DNA from: Sipunculus nudus
Taxonomy: Eukaryota > Annelida > Sipuncula > Golfingiida > Sipunculidae
NCBI GenBank assembly: GCA_026874595.1
Contig: CM049318.1
Coordinates: 3,285,741-3,349,740, forward strand
DNA: 64,000 nucleotides
Reading direction: 5' to 3'
The notes beneath the pieces are model-generated. The model searched no databases. It was given only the letters and a program-made list of their open reading frames with translations, and was not told the DNA's origin. Made by a program: the position numbers and the translations under genes. This document shows, piece after piece, positions 1-11,914 of the stretch. Positions within the stretch are counted from its first letter, which is position 1; every line of letters begins with the position of its first letter.

Positions 1-3000
1 CTGCGCGATATTATCAATATATCGGTATATCGCGATACGGTGATTCGTATATTGCGTATGCCGATACAGGTTTCAAATATAGATATGTAACGATATATTT
101 AAACGTGCCTAAAATTGATTTTCTATTTTAAAAACGGCGTTTCTTTACACATTTAGACATTTAAATGGGTTGAAAGTAATGACGGGCCTAACCTGAAAGC
201 CTCCACCGTGTCTTTAGACATGGAATTTTCAAGTAGGTCTGATATACCACGGAATTTGCATGTCTGCTCGATGACTTTGTGATATACGAGTAAATATAGT
301 CAAATATAATAGCAGCCCATTTCTGCTCAGTGGCTACAAAGATCTTCTTCTAAAAAACCTCTGGGTCAAATTCTTTAATCTCACAAAGGAATGATCCTTA
401 GATTTTGATAATTCAAATTTGTTCAAATGGTTTTGATTCATCGATTTTCTTAGGGAAAGTTAAAAAATATATAAAAATCTTCTTCTCTTAAACTGTCCGG
501 CAAAATTGTCCAACATTTCACAGAAATGATCCCTAGAACAATATCTCGCAAATTTGTTTGAATGGCTCCAGTTCGGTGATTTTTGGCCGAGTTACAGGAG
601 GTTTAACTTAGTCATCTGTGCAAAAAGCATACTAAACTGAAAATCTCAGAAACAGCTGGAGCTGTCATCGCCAAATTTTATGCCAATGTTTGTGACATGA
701 ATCATATCTGAAATTAAGGTGTTGGTTGCGCCACCTACAAGTGTGGTCTGTTGATCTGTTTTTTTTTTTCAAGCAAAATGTAAGTTTAGACTCTTCTAAC
801 TTATACACTTTTTTATCAAAAGAAACTGATAAGCTGGTTGGTTAAAATTTTCAAGAATTGTTCTATGGTATTGTTCTGTCAGTTTAATAAGAATAGATAG
901 GGTAAATGCAGCTTTAAAATAGCAGTGTCGCCGATTGAAAAAGTCTTTCAGTGTTTGAAAACAGATTTGGCAGCATGGCAAGTTTCAACATGTGAAGAGG
1001 ACAATCAGTTAGCAAAGGTGCAGTCCAGACATTACCATGGCAACTGACCTTGCTCTGCCTGGTGTCCAGATACAGTCTAGAAGTCTAGACGATGTGTCAG
1101 ACACACCGTCTAGACGTCTAGAACCTGCCAACTGTGCCAGATTTTACAATAGGTCAAGTTACCCCAAGTATCTATAAATAACTTTGGCAGACTTCCAACC
1201 AGATTTGCCAACAGGTCAAGTTTCAGTCTGTGAGAGGCAGTGGTAAGTTTCATTCTGTAAGAGCCAGTGGTGCGGTTACATGTGGCACATTATGCACCCT
1301 TGACCTGGGGGAAAGCTGATCCTCCATTGACAGGATGCAGGAATAGGTGTGCCTCAATACCAAGGCTAAAATAGGAACTTGTTATCTCCCTGGGAATATA
1401 TTAGGTAGGTGTATAGTCATTACAGTACAATAAAATACAACTGTGTTGATAATGCTCACATTATGTGATGGTTCTGTAATCAGATTTAGCATCCAGTAAG
1501 CATTTGAAGTAACAGTTTAAAAAAACTAAAAGTAAAAGTTTAGGTTCTGAGACCCTTTTTTCTATAAATTAGTGTGAAGGGCGTTTTTTTGTTTTACCTT
1601 TTCATTACCTTTTTTAGATGACTCAGTACTGAATGGAACTTTGTTCGTTCATAGAAAAGTTTGTGATGGTCTTTGTTGTATAGGTCACAGGGATTTAGCA
1701 GAATGCTTTCTTCAGGTATTTTAGCGAATCTGTGAGCTTAAGCGATTGTGTTTGCTAGTCCTTCGTCCGTTGTGCGTCATAGCTATCTCAAAAAGGGCAG
1801 GAGCTAGCATGACCAATTTTTGCAAAAAATTAGTCATCTAAAAATTCAATCGATTTTGCTTATTTCTTGGCTAACAGCTTTTTCTTAGATTTTATAGAGA
1901 TAAAGCTAAAAAAACTAAGAAAGCTGTGTAGTAGAACTGATATATTTATTATTTTCAAAATTTCTTTGAAACTTATTTTTAGAAGAAAATTATCAATATT
2001 CGATAAATTCAGCGAATTCAAGGTCAATCCATGCCTCCCTTTTTGAAAATTTATTTAATAAAAAATAATTTTTAAATATGAATGTTACTAAAAAAATGAA
2101 CATTCATTGTGATTTGTTTTAGTTAAAATTGCGAAGCGAGGGTTTCCCTGATTTTATTCATGCTTTGCATAATAACAGTGATATATAGTTCTGACTGAAT
2201 ATTAAATTTATTTCATTTTTTTATAGTCCATTGCAAAATACTGGATTACTGAACGCAAACTGTGACATTCCTTTTTCAACATTTCAATTATGAAGTGGAA
2301 ATTAATAAAAAAAAAGAGGTCCAAAGAATTATATGGCTCAGCTGGTGAGCAGACGCTGTGACAATATGACCTCGTATAATCAGAGATAATAAGACGCTAT
2401 AAGAGAATTAAACAACCTGCGGAATGGAAGAATTTTGTTTAAGTAAACTGAACAGATTTTTCCCGGTAATCACTATCATCTTATAAGAGTTCAGGTCATT
2501 CCTAAAAATCCGATTGACATTTATCTTTTCATGTTGTCATAGATGTGGGTAAAAGTATGGATGAGGAAATGATAATTATGATACAATGCAAACCCGCTAT
2601 TTGCCTGCCTCTAATTCTAGCATCAAGCAGATTTTTAAACTAGAGTACCATACGAACATACCAATTAACTTTTGTATATATTGTGGTGCCACTTTCTCCA
2701 AAATATGGCCTTTTTCAAAGATCTCCTCCAGCATTAAAACCTCAATCGTGACATTGTGTCATAGGCACTGCCACATAATGCATGATAGACAACTATATTT
2801 ACCAGTTAGCGAATTTCATATATCGGAAGGACTGATTCCTTGTATTAATCTGAAATTAACTGAGAGTTCATCATTGGTGCTGTCGCTCCAGGCAATAAAA
2901 AACGGTCAAACAATCAACCCTTCTCGTCATTATTGAGGTACCGATATTCCTTTTAAGCTCATCTGACTAAAAGTATCAATAATATTGTTAGCTTAGAACA

Positions 3001-5150
3001 ATTTGTAACCATTTGATCTTGCGTATTCAAAAGTGGTATGTTCTTTTAAACTGTCTTTGCAAACCTTTAATTATGTCACCGATTTTTTAATTGGTTTAGA
3101 TCCCTGGCCTGATGATGTTATGTTTATAATATTAGGTTTAAGCTTAGCGAAGTTGTGTGCTCTGTGGCTGCTTAAATAAATGTTACTGTCTCAAAGAAAA
3201 AAAAACTCATAGTACACCGCCAAGCTTGTATGTTTGTCTTGCTTTATAATGCATTTAAGCTACCCAAGATTGCTAGATGACAACGTAAATTTTCAAAAAA
3301 TTTCTACACCTGGGAGGGGGGTACCCCTCTCAATGGCTCCTTCCATATCCCCCCCCCCCGGCGCTTCACGCCTCGCAATGAAAGCCCTCCCCCCCCCCCC
3401 CCCGGGCGCTTCACGTCTCGCAATGAGAGCCCCCCCCCCCCCCGGGCGCTTCACGCCTCGCAATGTTGTCTTAAATTGATTAGGTGAATCAGTGAATGGT
3501 ATGTTATGATTAAAGAAAATATATGGAAGTTATTGGCGTGGGGTTTATTAAGGATACCTTGGGAATGTCAGGTTTGGTCCAGGCACATTTGCACCTGTTG
3601 CATGATCTTCCCTTCGTCAACATCGATAAATGTATTCTGTCAGGTTCGGATGAGTGAACCTGTTGATGTCATGGTATTATCATGCATCAGTGGATGCAGG
3701 CCTCAGAAGAAAAGATTTATAACATTGTATGGAACTGATCTTTTTTTCACAAGTAAATGCCATAGAATGCGCATGGACATATGATATTTAGGAATATTTC
3801 TACCCAAAAAAAATACGCAGAGTTAAAATAAACACTAGAAAGAGGAATACAGGCAAATATTGTTAATCGTCTCAAGTTTAACATCTGTAATGGTTTGTAA
3901 TGTGAGATTATCTCAAGTATATCCTAAAAAAATGGACTCGATTTAACACACATGGTGTACTGTGCGACCCGAAGTTCAATGCTGTGAGTTCCTCAGGTTT
4001 AATTGACCATGTGACCTACATATTTGTATAAGGTTATAAAACTCTGGGTCATAACGCTGTGAGAGTCATTTTGAGGAGGTAAACGGTCTAGATTTTTTTA
4101 GATATGAAGCCTTTCCAACTGATAATACTTAAAGACACAGTGGTGTACCTGTGTATTAAAACTAAACGACCGCCTCGGTTAAGGGACCCGTTAAACACCC
4201 TTACTTCAACTTTAGAAACATAATGCATCATTACACTAACTAATCACTTTGGTGAGGCCAATCGATAAGTGGACTCGCTCATCCGTGGAGTCATACCTTG
4301 GTATTGTGTGTTAATATCGTAAGTATAAAATGATATTGCGATTTCTGTATTGAACATAAACCTCGAATGTACCAAGAGACTCGGTCAATTTGATTTACAT
4401 CGAGCAATAAGTTTAAAACACTATGCATTGGATATTTATAGAATATAATACAAATGTTTTAACTGAAGACTCAGTGTATAATGAAGAAATTCTCATACCT
4501 ACATTAACCATATATATATAGAGGACATTCATTTAGAAGTGTCCTTAAATTCAGCACTTTAATTCAGGAGGAACAAGGAAATAAGTGTATAAAGAGGATT
4601 ACACACTAACGCTGAATGGTCTCCATAAAAAATGGGCCGCCAAGAGTATTAAATCAGTCGTTCTAATTTGGGTAGTGATCTATTAAGATGGGATTTAACT
4701 GTTCCTATTCAATGGTTGTTTTGTGTAGGCTATGGTTTGCATAATCACATTTGATTTAGACTTGAGAAGGTTTGTTTGAATTGACTCAATGTCAAGTGCA
4801 AATTGTAGATAAATTAATTCATATGTAATTATATACCATGTATCATGATTAAAATATATATGTGAATGTGTGTGAGTGGGTGTTTACGTGATTGTTCTCA
4901 TTATAACTCACGCAATTATGAATGGATCTCATGAAACGTTCAGGTCTTTCCGTGAACTGGTTAATAAAAAATCGATTCGATCTTGGTGTGGATCCGACAT
5001 AGGAGCCGGATTCAGTAACGTAGTCAAGAAATATTCTCAGGTGCAAATTAATTTATTGGCGAATGAATCTTCGAGTGTTGGTTTTAATAGCATCCACAAT
5101 ACGACCCCCCCCCCCCCCCAACACAAACACACTACAAGCTAGCTGAGTTA
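1..5150. other. Gene-free stretch with decayed dispersed repeats
   Basis: I find no supportable gene here. Open frames are short and lack splice context or family motifs. The first 110 bases are an imperfect repetition of a tatcggtata/tatcgcgata motif. Around 1075-1125 a short inverted repeat (gtctagac ... gtctagac) can fold. Around 720-750 there is a gttgcgccacctacaa motif that recurs in the 14.6-17 and 56-58 kb repeat blocks. 4860-5000 resembles 7180-7330 (shared aatcgatt...ttggtgtggatccg), so both are copies of one dispersed repeat. Confidence 0.5.
3335..3465. repeat. Short poly-C minisatellite
   Basis: Three copies of a roughly 40-45 bp unit. Each copy is a run of 9-16 C followed by gcgcttcacgcctcgcaatg, with small changes. 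The long C runs are potential G-quadruplex formers on the minus strand. The unit makes a Pro-rich open frame on the plus strand that has no support as a gene. Confidence 0.7.
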
Positions 5151-5159
5151 GTGGCTTCA

Positions 5160-6930
5160 GGCATATTCGTAGTAATGATGGTGAGCTGGTTTTGTTAGCG
5201 GTTGTTATTATGATAAGCTGGTTATGTCAGTTGTGTGGTTATGATGGTGAATTGGTTGTGTTAATGATGTAGTTATGACGAGGTGGTTGAGATAGCTGTG
5301 TGGTTATCATGGTGAGGTAGTTATCTTAGTGGTGTGGCCAAGATTATTTGATTGTGTTAGTGGTGTGGTCACAATGATTTGATCGTGTTAGTGGTGTGGC
5401 CAATATTATTTGATTGTGTTAGTGGTGTGGTCACAATGATTTGATCGTGTTAGTGGTGTGGCCAAGATTATTTGATTGTGTTAGTGGTGTGGTCACAATG
5501 ATTTGATCGTGTTAGTGACGTGGCCAAGATTATTTGATTGTGTTAGTGGTGTGGTCACAATGATTTGATCGTGTTAGTGGTGTGGCCAAGATTATTTGAT
5601 TGTGTTAGTGGTGTGGTCACAATGATTTGATCGTGTTAGTGGTGTGGCCAAGATTATTTGATTGTGTTAGTGGTGTGGTCACAATGATTTGATCGTGTAA
5701 GTGGTGTGCCCAAGATTATTTGATTGTGTTTGTGGTGTGGTCACAATGATTTGATCGTGTTAGTGGTGTGGCCAAGATTATTTGAGTGTGTTAGTGGTGT
5801 GGTCACAATGATTTGATCGTGTTAGTGGTGTGGCCAAGATTATTTGATTGTGTTAGTGGTGTGGTCACAATGAATTGATCATGTTAGTGGTGTGGCCAAG
5901 ATTATTTGATTGTGTTAGTGGTGTGGTCACAATGATTTGATCGTGTTAGTGGTGTGGCCAAGATTATTTGATTGTGTTAGTGGTGTGGTCACAATGATTT
6001 GATCGTGTTAGTGGTGTGGCCAAGATTATTTGATTGTGTTAGTGGTGTGGTCACAATGATTTGATCGTGTTAGTGGTGTGGTCAAGATAATTTGATTGTG
6101 TTAGTGGTGTGGTCACAATGATGTGATCGTGTTAGTGCCGTGGCCAAGATTATTTGATTGTGTTAGTGGTGTGGTCACAATGATTTGATCGTGTTAGTGG
6201 TGTGGCCAAGATTATTTGAGTGTGTTAGAGGTGTGGTCACAATGATTTGATCGTGTTAGTGGTGTGGCCTAGATTATTTGATTGTGTTAGTGGTGTGGTC
6301 ACAATGATTTGATCGTGTTAGTGGTGTGGCCAAGATTATTTGATTGTGTTAGTGGTGTGGTCACAATGATGTGATCGTGTTAGTGGTGTGGCCAAGATTA
6401 TTTGATTGTGTTAGTGGTGTGGTCACAATGATTTGATCGTGTTAGTGGTGTGGCCAAGATTATTTGATTGTGTTAGTGGTGTGGTCACAATGATGTGATC
6501 ATGTTAGTGGTGTGGCCAAGATTATTTGATTGTGTTAGTGGTGTGGTCACAATGATTTGATCGTGTTAGTGGTGAGGTTATGATGCGGTGGTTGTGTTAA
6601 AGGTGCTATTAGGATGAGACGGTTGTGTAAGCGGTTTGATTATGATACGCTGGTTGTTTTAGCGGTGGTGTTATGATGGATAGACGGTTGTGATAGCCGT
6701 GTGATGGTTGTGTTAGCTTTGAGGTTATGGCGATGAGGTGCTTGTTTTGCGATGTGGTTGCTTTAGCGATGTGGTTGTGATGTGATGGTTAAGACGGATG
6801 TGGGGTGGTGGTGTGTTCTTGGTGTGGTTATGATAACGTGGCTATGTTAGCTGTGTTTTTATGATGGTAGGGAGGTTGTGTTAGCGGTGTGGTTATAATG
6901 TTGTGGTAGAGTTAGCGGTTGGGATGAAGT
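5160..6930. repeat. 62-bp minisatellite with degenerate flanks
   Basis: From about 5320 to 6575 about 20 copies of a 62-bp unit follow each other with few differences. The unit is a dimer of two 31-bp half-units, one carrying gccaagattatttgattg and the other gtcacaatgatttgatcg, both followed by tgttagtggtgtgg. On both sides (about 5160-5320 and 6575-6930) related but strongly diverged units of about 30 bp built on ggttatgatg...ttgtgttagcgg continue. The central block thus looks homogenised from an older monomeric array. Confidence 0.9.
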
Positions 6931-7439
6931 TGTACGTGTATTACATAATTGCTTGTTGAAACATATCGCTACAAAAAACACTTTTGTTGTGAAATAAGAA
7001 CAATGTCTTTGCCCAGGTACATTTTAAGAGATGTGAAATATATATTTTTTTTCTATTCCTAAGTCATCCAAATGGACACACGCGAATATGCTCTGCGAAA
7101 GACTAGATAAAGGAGGAAACAAATGGCATTAGCCTCAAAAAAATACCTTTGTACAAAGCTTATGCAAAAGTCAGGAGGCTATTGATTCGGTGTGTGCGTT
7201 TGTGCGTGCGTATATGTTTGTTCACAAGAAAACTCACATAATCTTGAACGGAATCTCATGATATTTTTGAGACATTTTGGGGACGGACCTAAGAAAAATC
7301 GATTAGATTTTGGTGTGGATCCGGAACATGTTTCTTATTCAGGAATGTTATCAAGTAATATTTACAAGCGTAGAGTCACTTATACATTAATGAACCTGGG
7401 AATATAGTATCTACAATCACGGTTTTGGCAGCTTCCGTC

Positions 7440-7958
7440 AAATGTTTTGCTCATTTGAGCATATGGAAGGTGAAATAAACATACAAGATGGACTAATCAG
7501 GTTGATTCAGTTGTACAGACCACCGACATCATCAAACGCTGGTCAAAATGACAGCCGGAGTTGTAATGAATCCTCTTTGTTAATGGAAAATCAGAAAAAA
7601 ATGGGAAAACTTGTAATAACAGGGGATCTTAATAATTATGTTTCAAAATCAAATGAAATTGAGGCTAATAAATTTCCTTTACCTTAATGATTTATTAAAT
7701 CTGAAACAACATGTCAGGTACAAGTGGCACTAACTGTCGGGAGGCTTCAGTGAGTCATTTTTTATCACTTGGAAAAATCAAGCAGGTTTATCATTCATCA
7801 TTAGCGATGGATGTTGGTAAACAGACGAAACTCATCCATACTTGTGATCCAGTTGATGCTATGGCAGACCAGTGCCAGATATCAATGCTAGATAAACATG
7901 CACCGGTGTTGATATGTGTGATAAAGAAAAGAGCTAACACGCCATGGTTAGTGTGAGC
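7440..7958 (+). pseudogene. Non-LTR retrotransposon endonuclease fragment (broken)
   Basis: Two consecutive plus-strand open segments (7442-7687 and 7711-7956), separated by a stop, resemble the apurinic-type endonuclease and following linker of LINE ORF2 proteins. The first has RLIQLYRPP, then a gap, then VITGDLNNYV, which corresponds to the family's Y-R-P-P and G-D-F-N motifs. The second ends with LDKHAPV...RANTPW, matching the usual linker between endonuclease and reverse transcriptase. No reverse transcriptase follows, so this is a dead 5'-part fragment. The clade cannot be fixed by eye. Confidence 0.6.
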
Positions 7959-7999
7959 GGGACAATGCCAACTGGAAAAGTAGAGTATTGTTGATGTTA

Positions 8000-8002
<3 letters not shown>

Positions 8003-8030
<28 letters not shown>

Positions 8031-8094
8031 GGTTTATTATTTTTGTTATATATATATATATATATAAATAGTTTTTTTTTGTTTATTATTTTTG

Positions 8095-8127
<33 letters not shown>
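8003..8127. repeat. (TA)n microsatellite duplicated with a T-rich linker
   Basis: Three (TA)n tracts are separated by nearly identical linkers built on gtttattatttttgt, so the block is a tandem of tract plus linker. There is no coding content. Confidence 0.85.
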
Positions 8128-8130
<3 letters not shown>

Positions 8131-8984
8131 TTTTTAATGCAATGTCCCTTTAGTCTCTTGGTGTGTCTTCTTAAACTGTTCATCCTAGATTCATGAAATG
8201 TCTTGGGATAGTTGAACACCATTGTCTTAAATCCTAAAACTAGTTGGCTTGCAGATGCTTCCTAGCCAAACTATATCTGGCTAAAAATTCTGTAAATTGC
8301 TGAAATAGTACTTAGAATATATGATCAAGCTTGTGTTAAGCTTTTACTAATTTTACTAGTGAAGACAATAAGTATTTTCTGTTTTAATATTTAAAGTTAA
8401 ATATTGCTCAAATAGAGTTTAAATTCCCACATCAACCAAACTAAACATTCTGTGGAAGAAACATAGTGGCCACTTCATGTACAACTTGAAGACCATGAGG
8501 ATATATTATTTTTCTTACAGTGATTTATTACCATAGATTATCAACTGAACATTCAGGATAGAGCTGCATTCTTTTTTCGCAACAGAGTTTCTTATATTCC
8601 TATAGAAAGGTCCGTATAGATATTTTTTTCATGTTTACTGGTAAAATACTGAAAAACAAAACAAATAAACCTGTATGGTTTTACTGAATTCTATGCTGTG
8701 AATGCTTGTTTGCGATGATTCTGTTTGAATGATTCTGTAAAAGATAAAGTTATAAATGTGAAAAAGGATGTTTTATAATTCTTGTTCTTTAATTCTTCTT
8801 CTTTATATATATATGTATGATAGCCTTGATGTGAGAGATCGGTGGAATTCAATTTTGAACCCGTGGGCTTAAAAGTGGCTTTCAAGGTGGCAGACTTTTA
8901 GAACTCATCAATTCCAGAATTCAACTGCACATATATATTCACACCTGACCAAATAGGGTAAACGGCAAGTTAAAATATATATAA

Positions 8985-10260
8985 GCAGGGGCGGCAAGTT
9001 ACGTTCAAGTGTGGGGGGATGACTCATAAGTGAAGGTTGGGGAACTTTTTTATAAACCTATGTGAAATGTCACATTGTTCCAGTGTGCATTAGTATGAAT
9101 GAGGTAATTTAAAATGATTCATAAATTATCTGTTAATTTTAGTCCAAGCATCAAGCAATAAGGCAGAAAAATGTTACCAAAATTTATCATTCTCATTACT
9201 GATATTATATTTTATTTGAATAATAAAATCTTACTCTCTGAACAGCAGGGGGGTGGGGTGGGGTGGAGGTTATACACTGATCAACCCCTCTTGCTGTAAA
9301 GTGGGGTATATAAACCCAATGCCACCTGTTATAACGCACCTGCTATCCTGACCACCTCCATACAGGCTGACCGAGACACTTGCCTACGAGGTCATATAAG
9401 TACAGATACGACATATACAAACACTTCAAGCATATCTCACTGATACATATACCAAAACAGGGTATATTCAACGTACACTTCGACCCCAATTTTGGAAGTT
9501 GGAAAATGTAAAGCTGTAATTCTGGATTTGTGAAGTTTTAAGAAGGTAGCAGAGCTGACATAAACCCCTATATCTAGAATCAATCCAAAAATTTTTTGAA
9601 TTTATATGAGAACCATAAAGTATACATTCTTTAAATCTGCTCTTTCAGTGCTCTTTCTGATGATATACATATTATTGACATATTCATTCATTTTTATATG
9701 ATATTTTAAATAATATTTTTGTATAAAAAAAACAGCACGCTATTTATGCACCCAGCACCAACTAACCACTGTTTAGCAGGCTAATATTTAACTAACAATA
9801 TCTCAAATGCGTTAGTGATTGTTTTTGCTCTATCATGTCTCTATCTACCTTAAAACTGAAATTTTAAATTTTGATTCAATAAAAAGTTCAAATTTCATTT
9901 TTCAATAAGAAGACACACAGTAGAAGAAATAACATTTTTGAGATATTGACCTTATATTGTAATATTCGTAAACAAAACGGTTGCTTACTGTAACTTGGGC
10001 TTAAACTAGTGGACCTTTTTAAACAGTTAATTTTTTTTTTCAAATCTCACAAAATCATGTTAAAATAATGATGTGAAAAAATAGAAAAATAATGTATACT
10101 TTCAGAGAGAAGACTGTTAAAGGTTTTTTTATTATGTATACTTTATGGGGTTATAATGAATTTAAAACAACGTCTGGTTTGATTTTAGATATGGGGGTTT
10201 ACACCCGCTCTTTAACCTCTAAATGTATAGTTCTAATCTCGCCACCCCCTTTAATCCACT
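8985..10260. repeat. Dispersed repeat family, copy 1
   Basis: The order of motifs here recurs in 53690-54290: a ggggatgactc/G-rich start, an aatattattctctgaa... G-run, then ttaaattttgattcaata, then an acaatgtata / tgaatttaaaac / gattttagatat end. The two copies are diverged and have different spacing. I see no open frame and no terminal repeats, so the element class is unknown. Confidence 0.5.
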
Positions 10261-10295
10261 GAGAGGAAATAAATATTCAGATTTCAATGATGACT

Positions 10296-10404
10296 CATAT
10301 AAAGGCTATATATCTCATGGAGATATAGAACAAGAATACACAGAAAAAGTCGGATCACATACGGGTTTCTGTGTATTCTTGTCCTATATCATATAAAGGC
10401 TATA
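10296..10404. mobile_element. Fold-back (MITE-like) element
   Basis: Two 25-base arms (10322-10346 and 10366-10390) are inverted repeats with one mismatch around a 19-base loop. The hairpin is flanked by a direct repeat CATATAAAGGCTATA at 10296 and 10390, which may be a target duplication or part of the element. Confidence 0.55.
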
Positions 10405-11829
10405 CACCATATAACTGGCTCTGGTATAAAATATCAATAATTCTGTTATATTTCTGTGATCATTTTGTTACATGTTAATCCAAAATATCTATATTACATA
10501 AATAAACTAAATAAATTAAATATAATATAAAAAATATAAAATAAATATACAAACTCAAGCAGTTATAGTTCAATTTTGAATGAAGGCTCCCCCAACTGCT
10601 TCGGAGGTGGGCGCTATAGGCCTCATTTAATGCCGAAAGGGGAACGCCTGATTATATATTAACCTTGTGCAATACTAGAAATTCTTTAAAATATATATAC
10701 CCTGCACCATATATCAAACTGATCATAGTACGCACTTCAACATGCCCAGTGGACCACCCACTAGGCACAGAATATTACAAAAAGGGTTACCCAGCAGTCC
10801 GTTGTAACGGGGCGGGGGGGGGGGGGTATAAAGAAGTATTAGAAATGAATACCTTAGTATTGCCGGTGAATAGAGTCCAAACATTTGAAATCCTGGTTTG
10901 TGACGCCATATCATTCATGTGACAGACATCAAATCGAACCAATACCAATAATGCTGAATAAAATGCCCTCTGCAATCCCCGTGTAGGCTTTGACGTGTAG
11001 CGGTCTTAGTTATTCTGATGTCAATACAAACTATGAAAAAAGATGGCGTCTATCTGCACTCTCGGGGCGGTCGCTAAGCAGGCCATAAGCAAAGACCCAG
11101 TTGTGGCTATGTAGTATATATATATGTGGTATACAGAACCACAGATTTCTCACTTCATTTATCTAGCACATGCAAAAATGCTGCGCATCATTTGTATAGA
11201 CTTGTGTTGGTGCTTGTCCCGGTGAGCCAACGCGATTATTTCAGCCAGCGGTGCGCATGTACACATCATCACTACTAACCTCCTGGTATATCCAGGTGAG
11301 AATGTCATACATGTATGTGTCCTAAAACATCCGCGTGGTTAACAAGTGCTTCGATCCTCACATAGCGGTTACACTACAGTCATCCAAGCTTTCTTTTCGT
11401 GTAACCGCCGCTATAAAAAGCAAAATAGCAAACGTTTTCTGGGTTCGACCATCAGATACCGTGGGCACAGAGCAAACAAAGGAGATCGGAACAATGACAG
11501 CGTGGTAAAGCATTGATTATCCAACACCACGTTTTAAACATGCGACACCCCCGTTCGATGATCTGATAACACCGATTATACAGGGCATAGAATCAGACCA
11601 ACGAGGGCTGGGTGAGAAATGCAACAGTTTCTGCCTCTATATTTTGCTAACATGGGATATGTAGAAAAAAAGTTTACCATGTAAAACTGAGTGAACCTTG
11701 AGTGAAATTTGTTTAAATTTCAATTAAGTAAAATATTTCCCAACACACGCGGCATCACAACAAGTCCTGCGCAACTATTGCATGCGCTTCGCCCGCTAGA
11801 TACTAGTAAATGAAGCAGGAGGTTTATGG

Positions 11830-11914
<85 letters not shown>

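Noticed and set aside
2335-2400. tRNA-like ggctcagctggtgagcag
   Set aside because: Resembles an A box and D arm, but no B box or T arm follows.
5310-6575. CRISPR-like regular array
   Set aside because: The units are contiguous 62-bp tandem copies without unique spacers, in an animal genome: a minisatellite.
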